Part shown: positions 27,094 through 38,617 of the stretch, piece by piece
Layout: the number at the start of each line of letters is the position of its first letter
How positions within the stretch are numbered: the stretch's first letter is position 1
From: Corynebacterium sp. P3-F1
GTDB taxonomy: Bacteria; Actinomycetota; Actinomycetes; Mycobacteriales; Mycobacteriaceae
Direction: 5' to 3'
DNA length: 64,000 bases
Assembly (NCBI RefSeq): GCF_030503635.1
Contig: NZ_CP129965.1
Coordinates: 620,001 to 684,000, forward strand
The notes under the pieces: model-generated
Told to the model about the DNA's origin: nothing
What the model saw: only the letters and a program-made list of their open reading frames with translations
Databases searched by the model: none
Made by a program: the position numbers and the translations under genes

Positions 27094-27101
27094 GGTGCCC
27101 C

Positions 27102-27107
27102 AGCATA
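27102..27107 (-). promoter_or_regulatory. -10 element of ilvE, near-leaderless
   Basis: TATGCT on the minus strand lies eight bases before the ATG. Confidence 0.5.
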
Positions 27108-27210
27108 CGCCCGCACGGTGACGCTCAACCGTGGGCACTCCCGCGCTCACGTAGGATCGGGCCCCGGATTCGCACGTAGTTAACGTCTTGCAAGAAGGAG
27201 TGTGCGTTCA

Positions 27211-28740
27211 ATGCTTTCCCACACCACCGGTGTCCTCCCTTCCCACGGTCTCCTGCCGCGCGTAGACTTCGCAGCTTCCGCCGAGGCCGCGCTTATCGAC
27301 GGCGCAGCCCGGCTCATCCCCGTCGTCCAGGGCGACGCCCTTGAGCTGCCGGTGTCCACTCTCACCCGCGACGGACTGTTGGAGGCGCTGGAAGCGGTGG
27401 GCACTACCTGCGCACTCGGGGAGACCACCCGGGTCGTTGTAGACGGTGTCCTTTATGTCGCCGTTGGTCTCGGCGAGGACACTTCCGACTCCTCCGTGCG
27501 ACGCGCGATGGGCGCGGCGGCGCGGTCGCTGAAGGGAATCGACCGCGCCGTGGTGTCCAGCGAGTTCGGTGTCGCCCCCACCGTCGAGGGCCTGCTGCTG
27601 GGTGGCTACTCCTATTCCGGATTGAAAACACAGGCCAGTGCCGACGTGGATGCCACCGAAACCACTAACATTGCCGCCGATGATTTCGACACCGCCGACT
27701 CCGCCCCGCAGATCACCGTGATCGGCCTCGGACACGAACAGGAACGAGAAGAGTTCGAGCGCGCCGCGACCATCGGACATGCGGTCGCCTTGGCCCGCGA
27801 CTTGGTCAACACCCCGTCGAATCTGCTCTACCCGGAGATCTACGCCAGATATGCGGAGCAGATCGCCGCATCCGCTGGGCTTGACGTGGAGATCCTGGAT
27901 GAGGAGCAACTCCGGGACCAAGGCTTCGGCGGGATCACGGCTGTCGGCCAAGGCTCCGCACACCCGCCTCGCCTCGTGCACCTGACGTGGGCACCGGACA
28001 CAGCATCTGTGGAGACCTCGGTCGCCTTGGTGGGCAAAGGCATCACTTTCGACTCCGGCGGCATCTCCATCAAGCCCGCTTCCGGCATGGAACAGATGGT
28101 CATGGACATGGGCGGTTCCGCCGCAGTCCTAGCCACGGCATGCGCGGTCGCCGCACTCGACCTTCCGGTCCGCCTGGATGCGTGGATGCCGTTGGCGGAG
28201 AATATGCCGTCCGGTTCCGCGCAGCGCCCCGGTGACGTGATCACCCATTATGGGGGCATCACCAGTGAAGTCATCAACACTGACGCTGAGGGGCGCCTCG
28301 TCCTCGCGGATGCCATCGTCCGCGCCTGCGAGGACTCCCCCACCCACTTGATCGAGACTTCGACGCTCACCGGAGCCCAGATGGTGGCGCTGGGTAAACG
28401 CACTTTCGGCGTCATGGGAAGCGACAAGCTGCGCGACCGCATCGCGGACAACGGCCAACGCATCGACGAGCCCGGCTGGGCCATGCCGCTCCTTGAAGAA
28501 CACGAGGAGGAGATCGCCTCGAAAGTCGCCGACGTCAAGAACGCCAATAGCGACCGCTTCGGCGGCATGGAATTCGCCGGCACCTACCTCTCACGTTTTA
28601 TCGGCGACGGCATCGAATGGGCCCACGTCGATGTCGCCAGCCCCGCCTGGAACACCGGCGGCGCTTACGGCTTCACCCCCTCCCGGGCAACGGGTGTTCC
28701 CGTCCGCACGCTCGTGGAGACGATTAGCGGACTGATCTAG
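27211..28740 (+). CDS. pepA: Leucyl aminopeptidase (M17 family)
   Basis: A 509-residue di-metal aminopeptidase. The catalytic M17 block is clear: G-K-G-I-T-F-D-S-G-G-I-S-I-K (about 272-285, first metal Lys and Asp), M-D-M-G-G-S-A-A-V, and the signature N-T-D-A-E-G-R-L-V-L-A-D (about 353-364). It releases N-terminal residues from peptides in the cytoplasm. AAGGAG at 27195 is ten bases before the ATG at 27211 but only one base before an alternative GTG (27202), so the ATG is used. The stop directly abuts that of the next convergent gene. Confidence 0.94.
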   Translation: MLSHTTGVLPSHGLLPRVDFAASAEAALIDGAARLIPVVQGDALELPVSTLTRDGLLEALEAVGTTCALGETTRVVVDGVLYVAVGLGEDTSDSSVRRAMGAAARSLKGIDRAVVSSEFGVAPTVEGLLLGGYSYSGLKTQASADVDATETTNIAADDFDTADSAPQITVIGLGHEQEREEFERAATIGHAVALARDLVNTPSNLLYPEIYARYAEQIAASAGLDVEILDEEQLRDQGFGGITAVGQGSAHPPRLVHLTWAPDTASVETSVALVGKGITFDSGGISIKPASGMEQMVMDMGGSAAVLATACAVAALDLPVRLDAWMPLAENMPSGSAQRPGDVITHYGGITSEVINTDAEGRLVLADAIVRACEDSPTHLIETSTLTGAQMVALGKRTFGVMGSDKLRDRIADNGQRIDEPGWAMPLLEEHEEEIASKVADVKNANSDRFGGMEFAGTYLSRFIGDGIEWAHVDVASPAWNTGGAYGFTPSRATGVPVRTLVETISGLI

Positions 28741-29130
28741 TCAGAGTTCATCCCCGCGCTCGAACCGGGCGCGGCGCTCCCGCTGCTCGGCGCGCCTGCG
28801 CAGGATTCGGTCCTGCTCCATCCGTTTACGCATGCGGTCGGGGTAGCCGGTCTCCTCAACGTCGTAAAGCAGGATGCCCAGTGCTTTGCTGACTGCGTCA
28901 ATCCCCTTCGGGCCCCCGATGCGCCGGCGCGTGAATTCGCCGTTTTCCGCCACTAGGACTACGGACATCTCGTTGACTAGGGTCTCCGGCTCCACAAAAC
29001 CCTCGACGAAACCATGCTGGTCCGCCCACTGCTTGAGATATTGGACATCTTCAGGTCGCACGGTGTCGCCGGGGCCGCGGGGAGGCTTGATCGGCGAATT
29101 GCTTTTCCGAGATCCGAAGATGTTGAACAC
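28741..29130 (-). CDS. Conserved hypothetical protein beside aceF
   Basis: A 129-residue soluble protein, not recognised beyond a conserved corynebacterial/mycobacterial gene at this place. It has a short basic N-terminus (M-F-N-I-F-G-S-R-K), a mixed alpha/beta middle with V-L-V-A-E-N-G-E-F-T-R-R-R-I-G-G, and a C-terminal helix very rich in Arg/Glu (about residues 98-125). It starts with GTG, seven bases after TAAAAT, and shares a short promoter region with aceF. Confidence 0.75.
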   Translation of the reverse strand: MFNIFGSRKSNSPIKPPRGPGDTVRPEDVQYLKQWADQHGFVEGFVEPETLVNEMSVVLVAENGEFTRRRIGGPKGIDAVSKALGILLYDVEETGYPDRMRKRMEQDRILRRRAEQRERRARFERGDEL

Positions 29131-29137
29131 TCACCAC

Positions 29138-29143
29138 ATTTTA
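29138..29143 (-). promoter_or_regulatory. -10 element of conserved hypothetical gene, leaderless
   Basis: TAAAAT on the minus strand lies exactly seven bases before the GTG at 29130; no ribosome binding site. Confidence 0.6.
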
Positions 29144-29255
29144 TAGGCGACACGGAACACACCCCATTGCGGTCATCCGCGAGCGCACGTATGCCACTAA
29201 GCGGGTACGCTGGAAACGAATTAATGTCTGCAATTTTTGAGGAGACTCAACAACC

Positions 29256-30240
29256 ATGGCTCACTCTGTAGAGATGCCCGAGCTGGGCGAATCGGTCACT
29301 GAAGGCACCATCACCACGTGGCTGAAGTCGGTCGGCGACACCGTCGAGGTCGACGAACCTTTGCTCGAGGTCTCCACCGACAAGGTCGACACCGAGATCC
29401 CGTCCCCGGTCGCTGGCGTGCTGCTGGAGATAAAGGCAGAGGAAGACGACACCGTCGAGGTGGGCGAGGTCATCGCACTTGTCGGCGACGAGGGCGAGGA
29501 GCCGTCCGGCGCCTCCGCATCCTCCGACGACGAGGCTGATGAAGCTGAGGTGCCCGAAGAGAAGAAGGCCGACTCCCAGCCGGCGAAGAAGTCCGGCGGC
29601 TCCGGTTCCGCCACCGACGTGGAGATGCCGGAGCTCGGCGAGTCCGTCACCGAGGGCACCATCACCACCTGGCTAAAGGAAGTCGGCGACGAGGTCGAGG
29701 TCGACGAGCCGCTGCTCGAGGTCTCCACCGACAAGGTCGACACCGAGATCCCGTCCCCGGTCGCCGGCACTCTCGTCGAGATCCTCACTGAGGAAGATGA
29801 GACCGTCGAGGTCGGCGAAGTCATCGCACGCGTCGGCGATGCCGATGCCGTCGCTTCCAGCGAGGAAGAGGATGTCGCAGACACCGACGAAGAGGTCGAC
29901 GATGACAACTCCGCCGCTGGCGAGGGCGATAATCCGGAGGACGCACCGAAGAAGTCCGCTTCCAAGTCCTCCTCCTCCAACAAGAAGGGCTCCGGCGAAT
30001 CCACCGACGTGGAAATGCCGGAGCTCGGCGAGTCCGTCACCGAGGGCACCATCACCACCTGGCTGAAGTCCGTGGGCGACATGGTCGAGGTCGACGAGCC
30101 GCTGCTCGAGGTCTCCACCGACAAGGTCGACACCGAGATCCCGTCCCCGGTTGAGGGCACCCTGCTGGAGATCCTCGCCGAGGAAGATGACACCATCGAG
30201 GTCGGTGCTGTCATCGCACGCATCGGCGACGCTGAGGCAG
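29256..30240 (+). repeat. Three near-identical lipoyl-domain coding repeats
   Basis: The segment coding E-L-G-E-S-V-T-E-G-T-I-T-T-W-L and E-V-S-T-D-K-V-D-T-E recurs with matching points at about 29281, 29632 and 30022 (117 and 130 codons apart). Copies two and three are almost identical at DNA level even at third positions; copy one is more diverged. Confidence 0.9.
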
Positions 30241-31394
30241 CTGTTTCCGAGGACAGCGACGACGCTGAGGACCAGGACGTCGAGGAAGAGAAGGCGGAAG
30301 CTCCGAAGAAGGAAGAGGAGCCGAAGGCCGAGCCTAAGAAGGCTGAAAAGAAGGCCGAGACCAGCACGGCTACTCAGTCCACCAACACCTCCGCGAAGGT
30401 CAACAACGGCGGCAAGGTTCCGTACGTCACTCCGCTGGTGCGCAAGCTCGCCGACAAGCACGGCGTGGACCTGAACAACATCGAGGGCACCGGTGTCGGC
30501 GGCCGCATCCGCAAGCAGGATGTCCTCGCGGCTGCTGAGGGTGCTTCCGCGAAGGGTGGCGCCGAAGCTGCCGACACGAAGGCCGCGGACACCACGGCCA
30601 CCGAAGCCGAAACCCAGGCATCCGGCCCGCGCGCCCGCTGGTCCTCCAAGGCTGTGGACCCGGCCAAGCAGGACCTCATCGGCACCACCCAGAAGGTCAA
30701 CCGCATCCGCGAGATCACCGCGGCCAAGATGGTCGAGTCCCTGCAGACCTCGGCACAGCTCACCCACGTCCAGGAAGTCGATGTCACCCGCATCGCCGAC
30801 CTGCGTAAGAAGGTCAAGCCGTCCTTCGTGGACAAGCACGGTGCGAACATCACGTTCCTCGCCTTCTTCGTCAAGGCCGCATCCGAGGCCCTGGTTTCTC
30901 ACCCGAACGTGAACGCCTCCTACAACAAGGATACGAAGGAGATCACCTACCACGAGGATGTCAACATCGGCATCGCCGTTGACACCCCGATGGGTCTGCT
31001 TGTTCCGGTGCTGAAGAAAACCCAGGACATGTCCCTCGCCGACATCGCCAAGGGAATCGCCGACCTGGCCACACGTGCGCGCGACAAGAAGCTGCGCCCT
31101 GATGATCTCTCCGGTGCCACCTTCACGGTGACCAACATCGGTTCCGCCGGCGCTCTGCTGGACACCCCGATTCTCACCCCGCCGCAGTCCGGCATTCTGG
31201 GCACCGGCGCGATTGTGAAGCGTCCGATCATCGTCACCGAGGACGGCATCGACTCCATCGCCATCCGCCAGATGTGCTACCTGCCGTTTACTTACGACCA
31301 CCAGATCGTGGACGGTGCGGATGCGGGCCGCTTCATCACCACCATCAAGGACCGCATTGAAGCGGGCGACTTCGAGGGTGACATGGAGCTCTAA
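29256..31394 (+). CDS. aceF: Dihydrolipoamide acyltransferase (E2) with three lipoyl domains, AceF/SucB
   Basis: A 712-residue E2. Three lipoyl domains carry S-T-D-K-V-D-T-E-I-P with lipoylated K43, K160 and K290, separated by acidic Ser/Lys-rich linkers. A peripheral-subunit binding domain follows (about 390-425, T-P-L-V-R-K-L-A ... G-R-I-R-K-Q-D-V), then the acyltransferase core (about 480-712) with D-H-Q-I-V-D-G-A-D-A-G. Often annotated sucB, but in corynebacteria OdhA carries its own E2 core and this gene product is the pyruvate dehydrogenase E2. ATG with GAGGAG ten bases upstream. Lipoate-making lipB and lipA lie 6 kb downstream. Confidence 0.95.
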   Translation: MAHSVEMPELGESVTEGTITTWLKSVGDTVEVDEPLLEVSTDKVDTEIPSPVAGVLLEIKAEEDDTVEVGEVIALVGDEGEEPSGASASSDDEADEAEVPEEKKADSQPAKKSGGSGSATDVEMPELGESVTEGTITTWLKEVGDEVEVDEPLLEVSTDKVDTEIPSPVAGTLVEILTEEDETVEVGEVIARVGDADAVASSEEEDVADTDEEVDDDNSAAGEGDNPEDAPKKSASKSSSSNKKGSGESTDVEMPELGESVTEGTITTWLKSVGDMVEVDEPLLEVSTDKVDTEIPSPVEGTLLEILAEEDDTIEVGAVIARIGDAEAAVSEDSDDAEDQDVEEEKAEAPKKEEEPKAEPKKAEKKAETSTATQSTNTSAKVNNGGKVPYVTPLVRKLADKHGVDLNNIEGTGVGGRIRKQDVLAAAEGASAKGGAEAADTKAADTTATEAETQASGPRARWSSKAVDPAKQDLIGTTQKVNRIREITAAKMVESLQTSAQLTHVQEVDVTRIADLRKKVKPSFVDKHGANITFLAFFVKAASEALVSHPNVNASYNKDTKEITYHEDVNIGIAVDTPMGLLVPVLKKTQDMSLADIAKGIADLATRARDKKLRPDDLSGATFTVTNIGSAGALLDTPILTPPQSGILGTGAIVKRPIIVTEDGIDSIAIRQMCYLPFTYDHQIVDGADAGRFITTIKDRIEAGDFEGDMEL

Positions 31395-31425
31395 GCTCAG
31401 CTCCATCAGGCCTGAGAAGGTCGCC

Positions 31426-31467
31426 ACGGCCCGGTACTGACTCCCCCGTCGGTGCCGGGCCGTTTCT
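31426..31467 (+). terminator. Terminator of aceF
   Basis: Arms ACGGCCCGG (31426-31434) and CCGGGCCGT (31455-31463), extendable by wobble pairs, then TTTCTC. It lies 31 bases after the stop. Confidence 0.85.
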
Positions 31468-31498
31468 CATCCCGTCAACGGGTGTTCACGACAGTCGA

Positions 31499-31504
31499 TA
31501 CACT
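31499..31504 (+). promoter_or_regulatory. -10 element of dihydroxyacetone kinase gene, leaderless
   Basis: TACACT lies exactly seven bases before the ATG at 31512. Confidence 0.6.
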
Positions 31505-31511
31505 GGAAGGC

Positions 31512-33308
31512 ATGACACAGGAAGACCAGAACGAAAACGCAACCAACGATACCAACTCTGCCGAAGAAAAATCGGCGAAGTACAGCTACAAGTCCTTCCG
31601 CAACGAGCCGTCTGTATTCATGGAACAGGCGCTCGGCGGACTGGTTGCCGCGCACCCGTACGCCGAGTGGCACAGTGAGGGCTTCATTGGCCTCACTGAC
31701 GACGCTTATGCTGACAGTGACAACGACGAACGCGTCGCAGTAATCTCCGGCGGGGGTTCCGGACACGAACCGATGCACGCCGGCTTCATCGGCGTGGGCA
31801 TGCTCGACGCCGCTTGCCCGGGTCTGCTATTCACCTCCCCGAACGCCGTCCAGATCACGGCGGCGACGGAGTGGGCGGACCGCGGCAAGGGTGTGGTCCA
31901 CGTGGTGAAGAACTACACCGGCGATGTCATGAACTTCACCGTCGCCGCGAACAGCGTCGATGGTGAAGTCGCCACAGTCACCGTGGCCGATGACGCAGCC
32001 ACGGAGATCGATGACGAAGACGATTCCCCGGGTCGCCGCGGCACCGGTGCGACGATCATTGTGGAGAAGATTGCTGGCGCATCCGCTGCCCGCGGGGACG
32101 ACCTAGCAACCGTCGCAGAAACAGCACAGAGAGTCGCCGACCAGTCCCGCAGCATGGCGGTATCCCTTATGCCGGGTCACCTGCCCACGAGCGACCGCCA
32201 GACGTTCGATTTGGACGAGGGCGAGATCGAGATCGGCGTGGGCATTCACGGCGAGCCGGGTGTGGAGCGCCGCGACACCACCAAGGGCGAGAAGCCGACC
32301 GCACACGACCTCGTGGGTGAGCTGCTCGACGGCATCACGGAATCTCTGCAGAACGCCGACGTCAAACTCGAGGGTGAAGATGTTGTGCTCTTGGTCAACG
32401 GCCTGGGAGCTACGAGCGCCCTCGAGCTCGACCTCATCTTCGGCGAGGCGGTCTCCCAGCTCAGCGAGCGCGGAGTGACCGTGCGCCGCGGCATTGTGGG
32501 CACACTGGTCACAGCACTGAACATGACGGGCGTGTCCTTGACCGTTTCGGTGGTCGACGACGAGATTCTGGAGCTCCTCGACGCGGAGACGAACGCACCC
32601 GCGTGGCCCGCTGTGGTCGCAGACCCCAAGTACACCGCGGTTCACATGGTCGACGACGAGGAGACGCCGAACGAGGGAGGCGAGAATGAATGGCTCAGCA
32701 CGTTCGCTGACCGCCTCGGAGCATCCTACGACGACCTGACGGAGCTGGACCGCGTGGCGGGCGACGGCGACTTCGGGCAGAATCTCGAGGCGGCGTTCGG
32801 CGATATCGAGACCCCTCTGAAAGGCACCGATGCCGACGTTCTCTCGTTCTTCGCACACCGGATGCTCGTGCGCGCCGGCGGTACCTCCGGCGCCGTGCTA
32901 GGGACCCTTTTCCGCGAAATGGGCGATGCATTCGCCGAAGCAGAGGTGGATTCCCGCGAAGCAGACACCGCCGACTTCCTCAAGGCGCTCAGCGCCGGGC
33001 TCAACAACGGTGTTCAGGCCATCACCGACTTGGGCGGCGCGAAAGAAGGCGACAACACGTTGATCGACGCGCTCGCCCCCGCCGCGAAGGAAGCGAAGAA
33101 GCTTGTCGACGGCACCGTGCCCGGCTCCATCTCCGAGGCCCTCGAGCAGATCCACGGCCCCGCAGTGGAAGGCGCCAAGTCCACCCGTGGCATGCAGGCC
33201 AAGAAAGGCCGCGCGTCCTACCTGGGCGAATCCGCCGCAGATGTGCCAGACCCGGGTGCAATCGCCATCACCTGGCTATTCGGTGAGGCAGCCGTCGACG
33301 ATTTCTAA
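31512..33308 (+). CDS. ATP-dependent dihydroxyacetone kinase (DhaK-DhaL fusion)
   Basis: A 598-residue single-chain dihydroxyacetone kinase. The DhaK domain (about residues 30-360) has V-I-S-G-G-G-S-G-H-E-P and H246 in G-V-G-I-H-G-E-P-G-V, the His that holds the substrate covalently. The DhaL domain (about 395-598) has D-R-V-A-G-D-G-D-F-G-Q-N, whose Asp residues bind Mg-ATP, and A-G-G-T-S-G-A-V-L-G. Fusion of both domains marks the ATP-dependent form rather than the phosphotransferase-dependent form. A 30-residue acidic Asn/Glu-rich N-terminus precedes the domain. No glycerol genes lie nearby. gcvP starts 62 bases downstream. Confidence 0.9.
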   Translation: MTQEDQNENATNDTNSAEEKSAKYSYKSFRNEPSVFMEQALGGLVAAHPYAEWHSEGFIGLTDDAYADSDNDERVAVISGGGSGHEPMHAGFIGVGMLDAACPGLLFTSPNAVQITAATEWADRGKGVVHVVKNYTGDVMNFTVAANSVDGEVATVTVADDAATEIDDEDDSPGRRGTGATIIVEKIAGASAARGDDLATVAETAQRVADQSRSMAVSLMPGHLPTSDRQTFDLDEGEIEIGVGIHGEPGVERRDTTKGEKPTAHDLVGELLDGITESLQNADVKLEGEDVVLLVNGLGATSALELDLIFGEAVSQLSERGVTVRRGIVGTLVTALNMTGVSLTVSVVDDEILELLDAETNAPAWPAVVADPKYTAVHMVDDEETPNEGGENEWLSTFADRLGASYDDLTELDRVAGDGDFGQNLEAAFGDIETPLKGTDADVLSFFAHRMLVRAGGTSGAVLGTLFREMGDAFAEAEVDSREADTADFLKALSAGLNNGVQAITDLGGAKEGDNTLIDALAPAAKEAKKLVDGTVPGSISEALEQIHGPAVEGAKSTRGMQAKKGRASYLGESAADVPDPGAIAITWLFGEAAVDDF

Positions 33309-33370
33309 ATCGCGATTTTCTACACTCATAGTCGAACGTGACACACTGAAGACTAAAGGAGCTAGTTGTC

Positions 33371-36268
<2,898 letters not shown>

Positions 36269-36281
36269 AGGAGTTACCGCC

Positions 36282-37376
36282 ATGCCACAGACCCCGCTGC
36301 ACAGCAAGCACGAGGCGCTCGGCGCATCGTTCACCGACTTTGGTGGCTGGACCATGCCTTTGAAGTACGGCAGTGAACTCGAAGAGCACCGCGCCGTGCG
36401 TGAAGCCGTGGGTATCTTCGATCTATCCCACATGGGTGAGATCGACGTCACCGGGCCTGATGCCGGCGCGTACCTCGACTACGTGCTCATTTCCAACCTG
36501 TCCAACCTCAAGGTCGGAAAGGCGAAGTACTCCATGATCGTCGACGAAGACGGCGGTATCCTCGATGATCTGATCACCTACAAGTTCACCGACGACCACT
36601 TCATGGTCGTGCCCAACGCCGCGAACACCGCCACCGTGTGGGCCGCGTTCCAAGCACGCACCGAGGGCTTCGACGTTCAGATCCGCAACGACTCCGAGGA
36701 TGTCGCGCTCATCGCCGTCCAGGGGCCAGGTGCCCTCGACGCGTTGACGCCGTTGCTTGCCGACGATCCGGCGCCGCTTGCCTACTACTCCGGTGCATGG
36801 ACCACGCTCCGCTCTGACAACGGCGATGTAGAGGTCTTCGTCGCCCGCACCGGTTACACCGGCGAGGACGGCTTCGAGCTGTTCTGCCAGAACGCCGACG
36901 CCGAGAAGATCTGGGACGCCGTGATCGGCTTCGGTATCTCCTGCGGCCTGGCCTCGCGCGATTCCCTTCGCCTGGAGGCATCCATGCCTCTCTACGGCCA
37001 CGAGCTGACCGCGGATATCACCCCGGTGGAGGCGGGCATGGGCCGCGCCTTTGCAAAGAAGGAAGCCGACTTCGTGGGCAAGAACGCCCTGACCGGACGC
37101 GAGCCGTCCGTCGTCATTGCAGGCCTGACCTCCGAAGAGCGCCGCGCCGCACGTGAGGGAGCGGAGATCTTCCTCGCAGACGAGAACAGCTCCGGAGAGC
37201 GCATCGGCGTGGTCACTTCCGGTCAGCCCTCCCCCACTTTGGGTCACCCCGTGGCTCTCGCGCACATTGACCCCGCGCACGCCGAGCCGGGCACTAAAGT
37301 GGAAGTGGAAATCAGGGGTAGGCGCTACGCGTACACCGTCAGCGAGACCCCGTTCTACACCCGAAAGGACAAATAG
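36282..37376 (+). CDS. gcvT: Glycine cleavage system aminomethyltransferase, T-protein
   Basis: A 364-residue T-protein. It releases ammonia from aminomethyl-GcvH and forms methylene-tetrahydrofolate. Typical motifs: P-L-H-S-K-H-E-A-L-G-A, F-D-L-S-H-M-G-E (about 46-53), Y-S-M-I-V-D-E-D-G-G-I-L-D-D-L, T-G-Y-T-G-E-D-G-F-E-L (about 190-200) and a catalytic Asp near residue 95 (D-D-L-I). AAAGGAG precedes the ATG; gap to gcvP 13 bases and to gcvH 2 bases. Confidence 0.96.
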   Translation: MPQTPLHSKHEALGASFTDFGGWTMPLKYGSELEEHRAVREAVGIFDLSHMGEIDVTGPDAGAYLDYVLISNLSNLKVGKAKYSMIVDEDGGILDDLITYKFTDDHFMVVPNAANTATVWAAFQARTEGFDVQIRNDSEDVALIAVQGPGALDALTPLLADDPAPLAYYSGAWTTLRSDNGDVEVFVARTGYTGEDGFELFCQNADAEKIWDAVIGFGISCGLASRDSLRLEASMPLYGHELTADITPVEAGMGRAFAKKEADFVGKNALTGREPSVVIAGLTSEERRAAREGAEIFLADENSSGERIGVVTSGQPSPTLGHPVALAHIDPAHAEPGTKVEVEIRGRRYAYTVSETPFYTRKDK

Positions 37377-37378
37377 CC

Positions 37379-37768
37379 ATGTCTGATCTGCCCCAGGATT
37401 TCTCCTACTCCGAGGACCACGAGTGGGTCAACGCCGCCGCTGATGCCGTCAAGGGCCAGACCGTGCGCGTCGGTATCACCTCCGTCGCCACCGAACGCCT
37501 CGGCGAAATCGTCTTCGCTGAGCTTCCGGCCGTCGGCGACGCCGTCACCGCCGGCGAGACCTGCGGCGAGGTCGAGTCCACCAAGTCCGTCTCCGACCTG
37601 TACTCCCCGGTCACCGGCACCGTCACCGCTGTGAACGAGGAGATCGAGGACAACTACGAGGCGATCAACAACGACCCGTTCGGCGAAGGCTGGCTTTTCG
37701 AGGTCTCTGTCGAGTCCGCCGGCCCGCTCATGACCGCCGAGGAGTACGGTTCCGCAAACGGACTGTAG
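37379..37768 (+). CDS. gcvH: Glycine cleavage system H protein
   Basis: A 129-residue lipoyl carrier of the glycine cleavage system. The lipoylation site is K69 in V-E-S-T-K-S-V-S-D. D-H-E-W-V near residues 13-17 and the closing N-G-L are also usual. It shuttles intermediates between P, T and L proteins; an L protein (lpd) is not in the window. It begins two bases after gcvT and is directly followed by lipB, whose product octanoylates it. Confidence 0.97.
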   Translation: MSDLPQDFSYSEDHEWVNAAADAVKGQTVRVGITSVATERLGEIVFAELPAVGDAVTAGETCGEVESTKSVSDLYSPVTGTVTAVNEEIEDNYEAINNDPFGEGWLFEVSVESAGPLMTAEEYGSANGL

Positions 37769-37803
37769 CCAGTCCTCTCCGCAACCGGCGCAGCCACGAG
37801 GTC

Positions 37804-37809
37804 TACCAT
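37804..37809 (+). promoter_or_regulatory. -10 element of lipB, leaderless
   Basis: TACCAT lies exactly seven bases before the ATG at 37817, with no ribosome binding site, so lipB can be transcribed apart from gcvPTH. Confidence 0.6.
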
Positions 37810-37816
37810 GTAGGGC

Positions 37817-38557
37817 ATGACCGCTCCTCGTGAACCTTTCTTCCCGGCCGACCGTTCCATCCGAGCCTCAGATTCCCCACTTGACGTGCGGGAACTGGGG
37901 CTCGTGGACTATGCGGAGACGTGGAAGCTGCAGGCGGAGTTGGCCGCCCAGAGGGACCGCGGGGAGATCGAAGACACGCTACTGGTGCTCCAGCACCCCA
38001 ACACCTACACCGCCGGAAAGCGCACACAGCCCGAGGACCTCCCCGATAACGGCCAACCAGTCGTCACCGTGGACCGCGGCGGGCGCATCACATGGCACGG
38101 CGAGGGCCAGCTGGTGGTCTACCCCATCATCAAACTCGCCGACCCTGTCGACGTGGTCGACTTCGTCCGACGTATCGAGGAAGCCCTGATCGTCACCGCG
38201 CGCGAATTCGGCGTCCCCGACGCCGGCCGGATCGAGGGGCGTTCGGGTGTGTGGGTGCCGGCAGACGATCCGTCGATAGGCGTGCGGCGCGACCGCAAGA
38301 TCGCGCAGCTGGGCATCCGTGTAACACACGGCGTGACCATGCATGGATTGGCCGTGAACTGCAACAACACCCTCGAATATTTCAGTCACATCGTCGCGTG
38401 CGGCATCAACGACGCTGACGTGACCACGCTCAGCCTGGAAACTGGGCGCGACATCACACCGGACGAAATCGCGCCGATTGTCGTCCGCAACCTCGACCGC
38501 GCATTCTCGGGCGAACTCAGCGTCGCCGACCACACCATTTCACGCGCGCGACTCTAA
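37817..38557 (+). CDS. lipB: Octanoyl-[acyl carrier protein]:protein N-octanoyltransferase LipB
   Basis: A 246-residue enzyme that moves octanoate from acyl carrier protein to the lysine of lipoyl domains. Motifs: [11 protein letters not shown] (about 58-68), [19 protein letters not shown] (about 85-103), the catalytic Lys in R-K-I-A-Q-L-G-I-R (about 158-166) and catalytic Cys in H-I-V-A-C-G-I (about 193-199). Substrates in this window are AceF and GcvH; lipA follows 60 bases later. Confidence 0.95.
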   Translation: MTAPREPFFPADRSIRASDSPLDVRELGLVDYAETWKLQAELAAQRDRGEIEDTLLVLQHPNTYTAGKRTQPEDLPDNGQPVVTVDRGGRITWHGEGQLVVYPIIKLADPVDVVDFVRRIEEALIVTAREFGVPDAGRIEGRSGVWVPADDPSIGVRRDRKIAQLGIRVTHGVTMHGLAVNCNNTLEYFSHIVACGINDADVTTLSLETGRDITPDEIAPIVVRNLDRAFSGELSVADHTISRARL

Positions 38558-38604
38558 AAGGGGTGTCCGTGCCAGCGATATTCGCACGTTTGCGCGGACA
38601 CGGT

Positions 38605-38610
38605 TAACGT
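38605..38610 (+). promoter_or_regulatory. -10 element of lipA, leaderless
   Basis: TAACGT lies exactly seven bases before the GTG at 38618. Confidence 0.6.
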
Positions 38611-38617
38611 TGGATGC

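Noticed and set aside
29256..30240. Repeats in aceF considered as CRISPR or other DNA repeat array
   Set aside because: The repeats are in-frame protein domains of about 75 codons with irregular spacing; they code for lipoyl domains.
29673..31427. A 584-residue open frame antisense to aceF
   Set aside because: It mirrors the biased codon use and lipoyl repeats of aceF; low-complexity Leu/Val/Asp sequence, no domain.
33309..33370. A glycine riboswitch before gcvP
   Set aside because: Only 62 bases separate the kinase stop from gcvP and none of the conserved glycine aptamer elements is visible.
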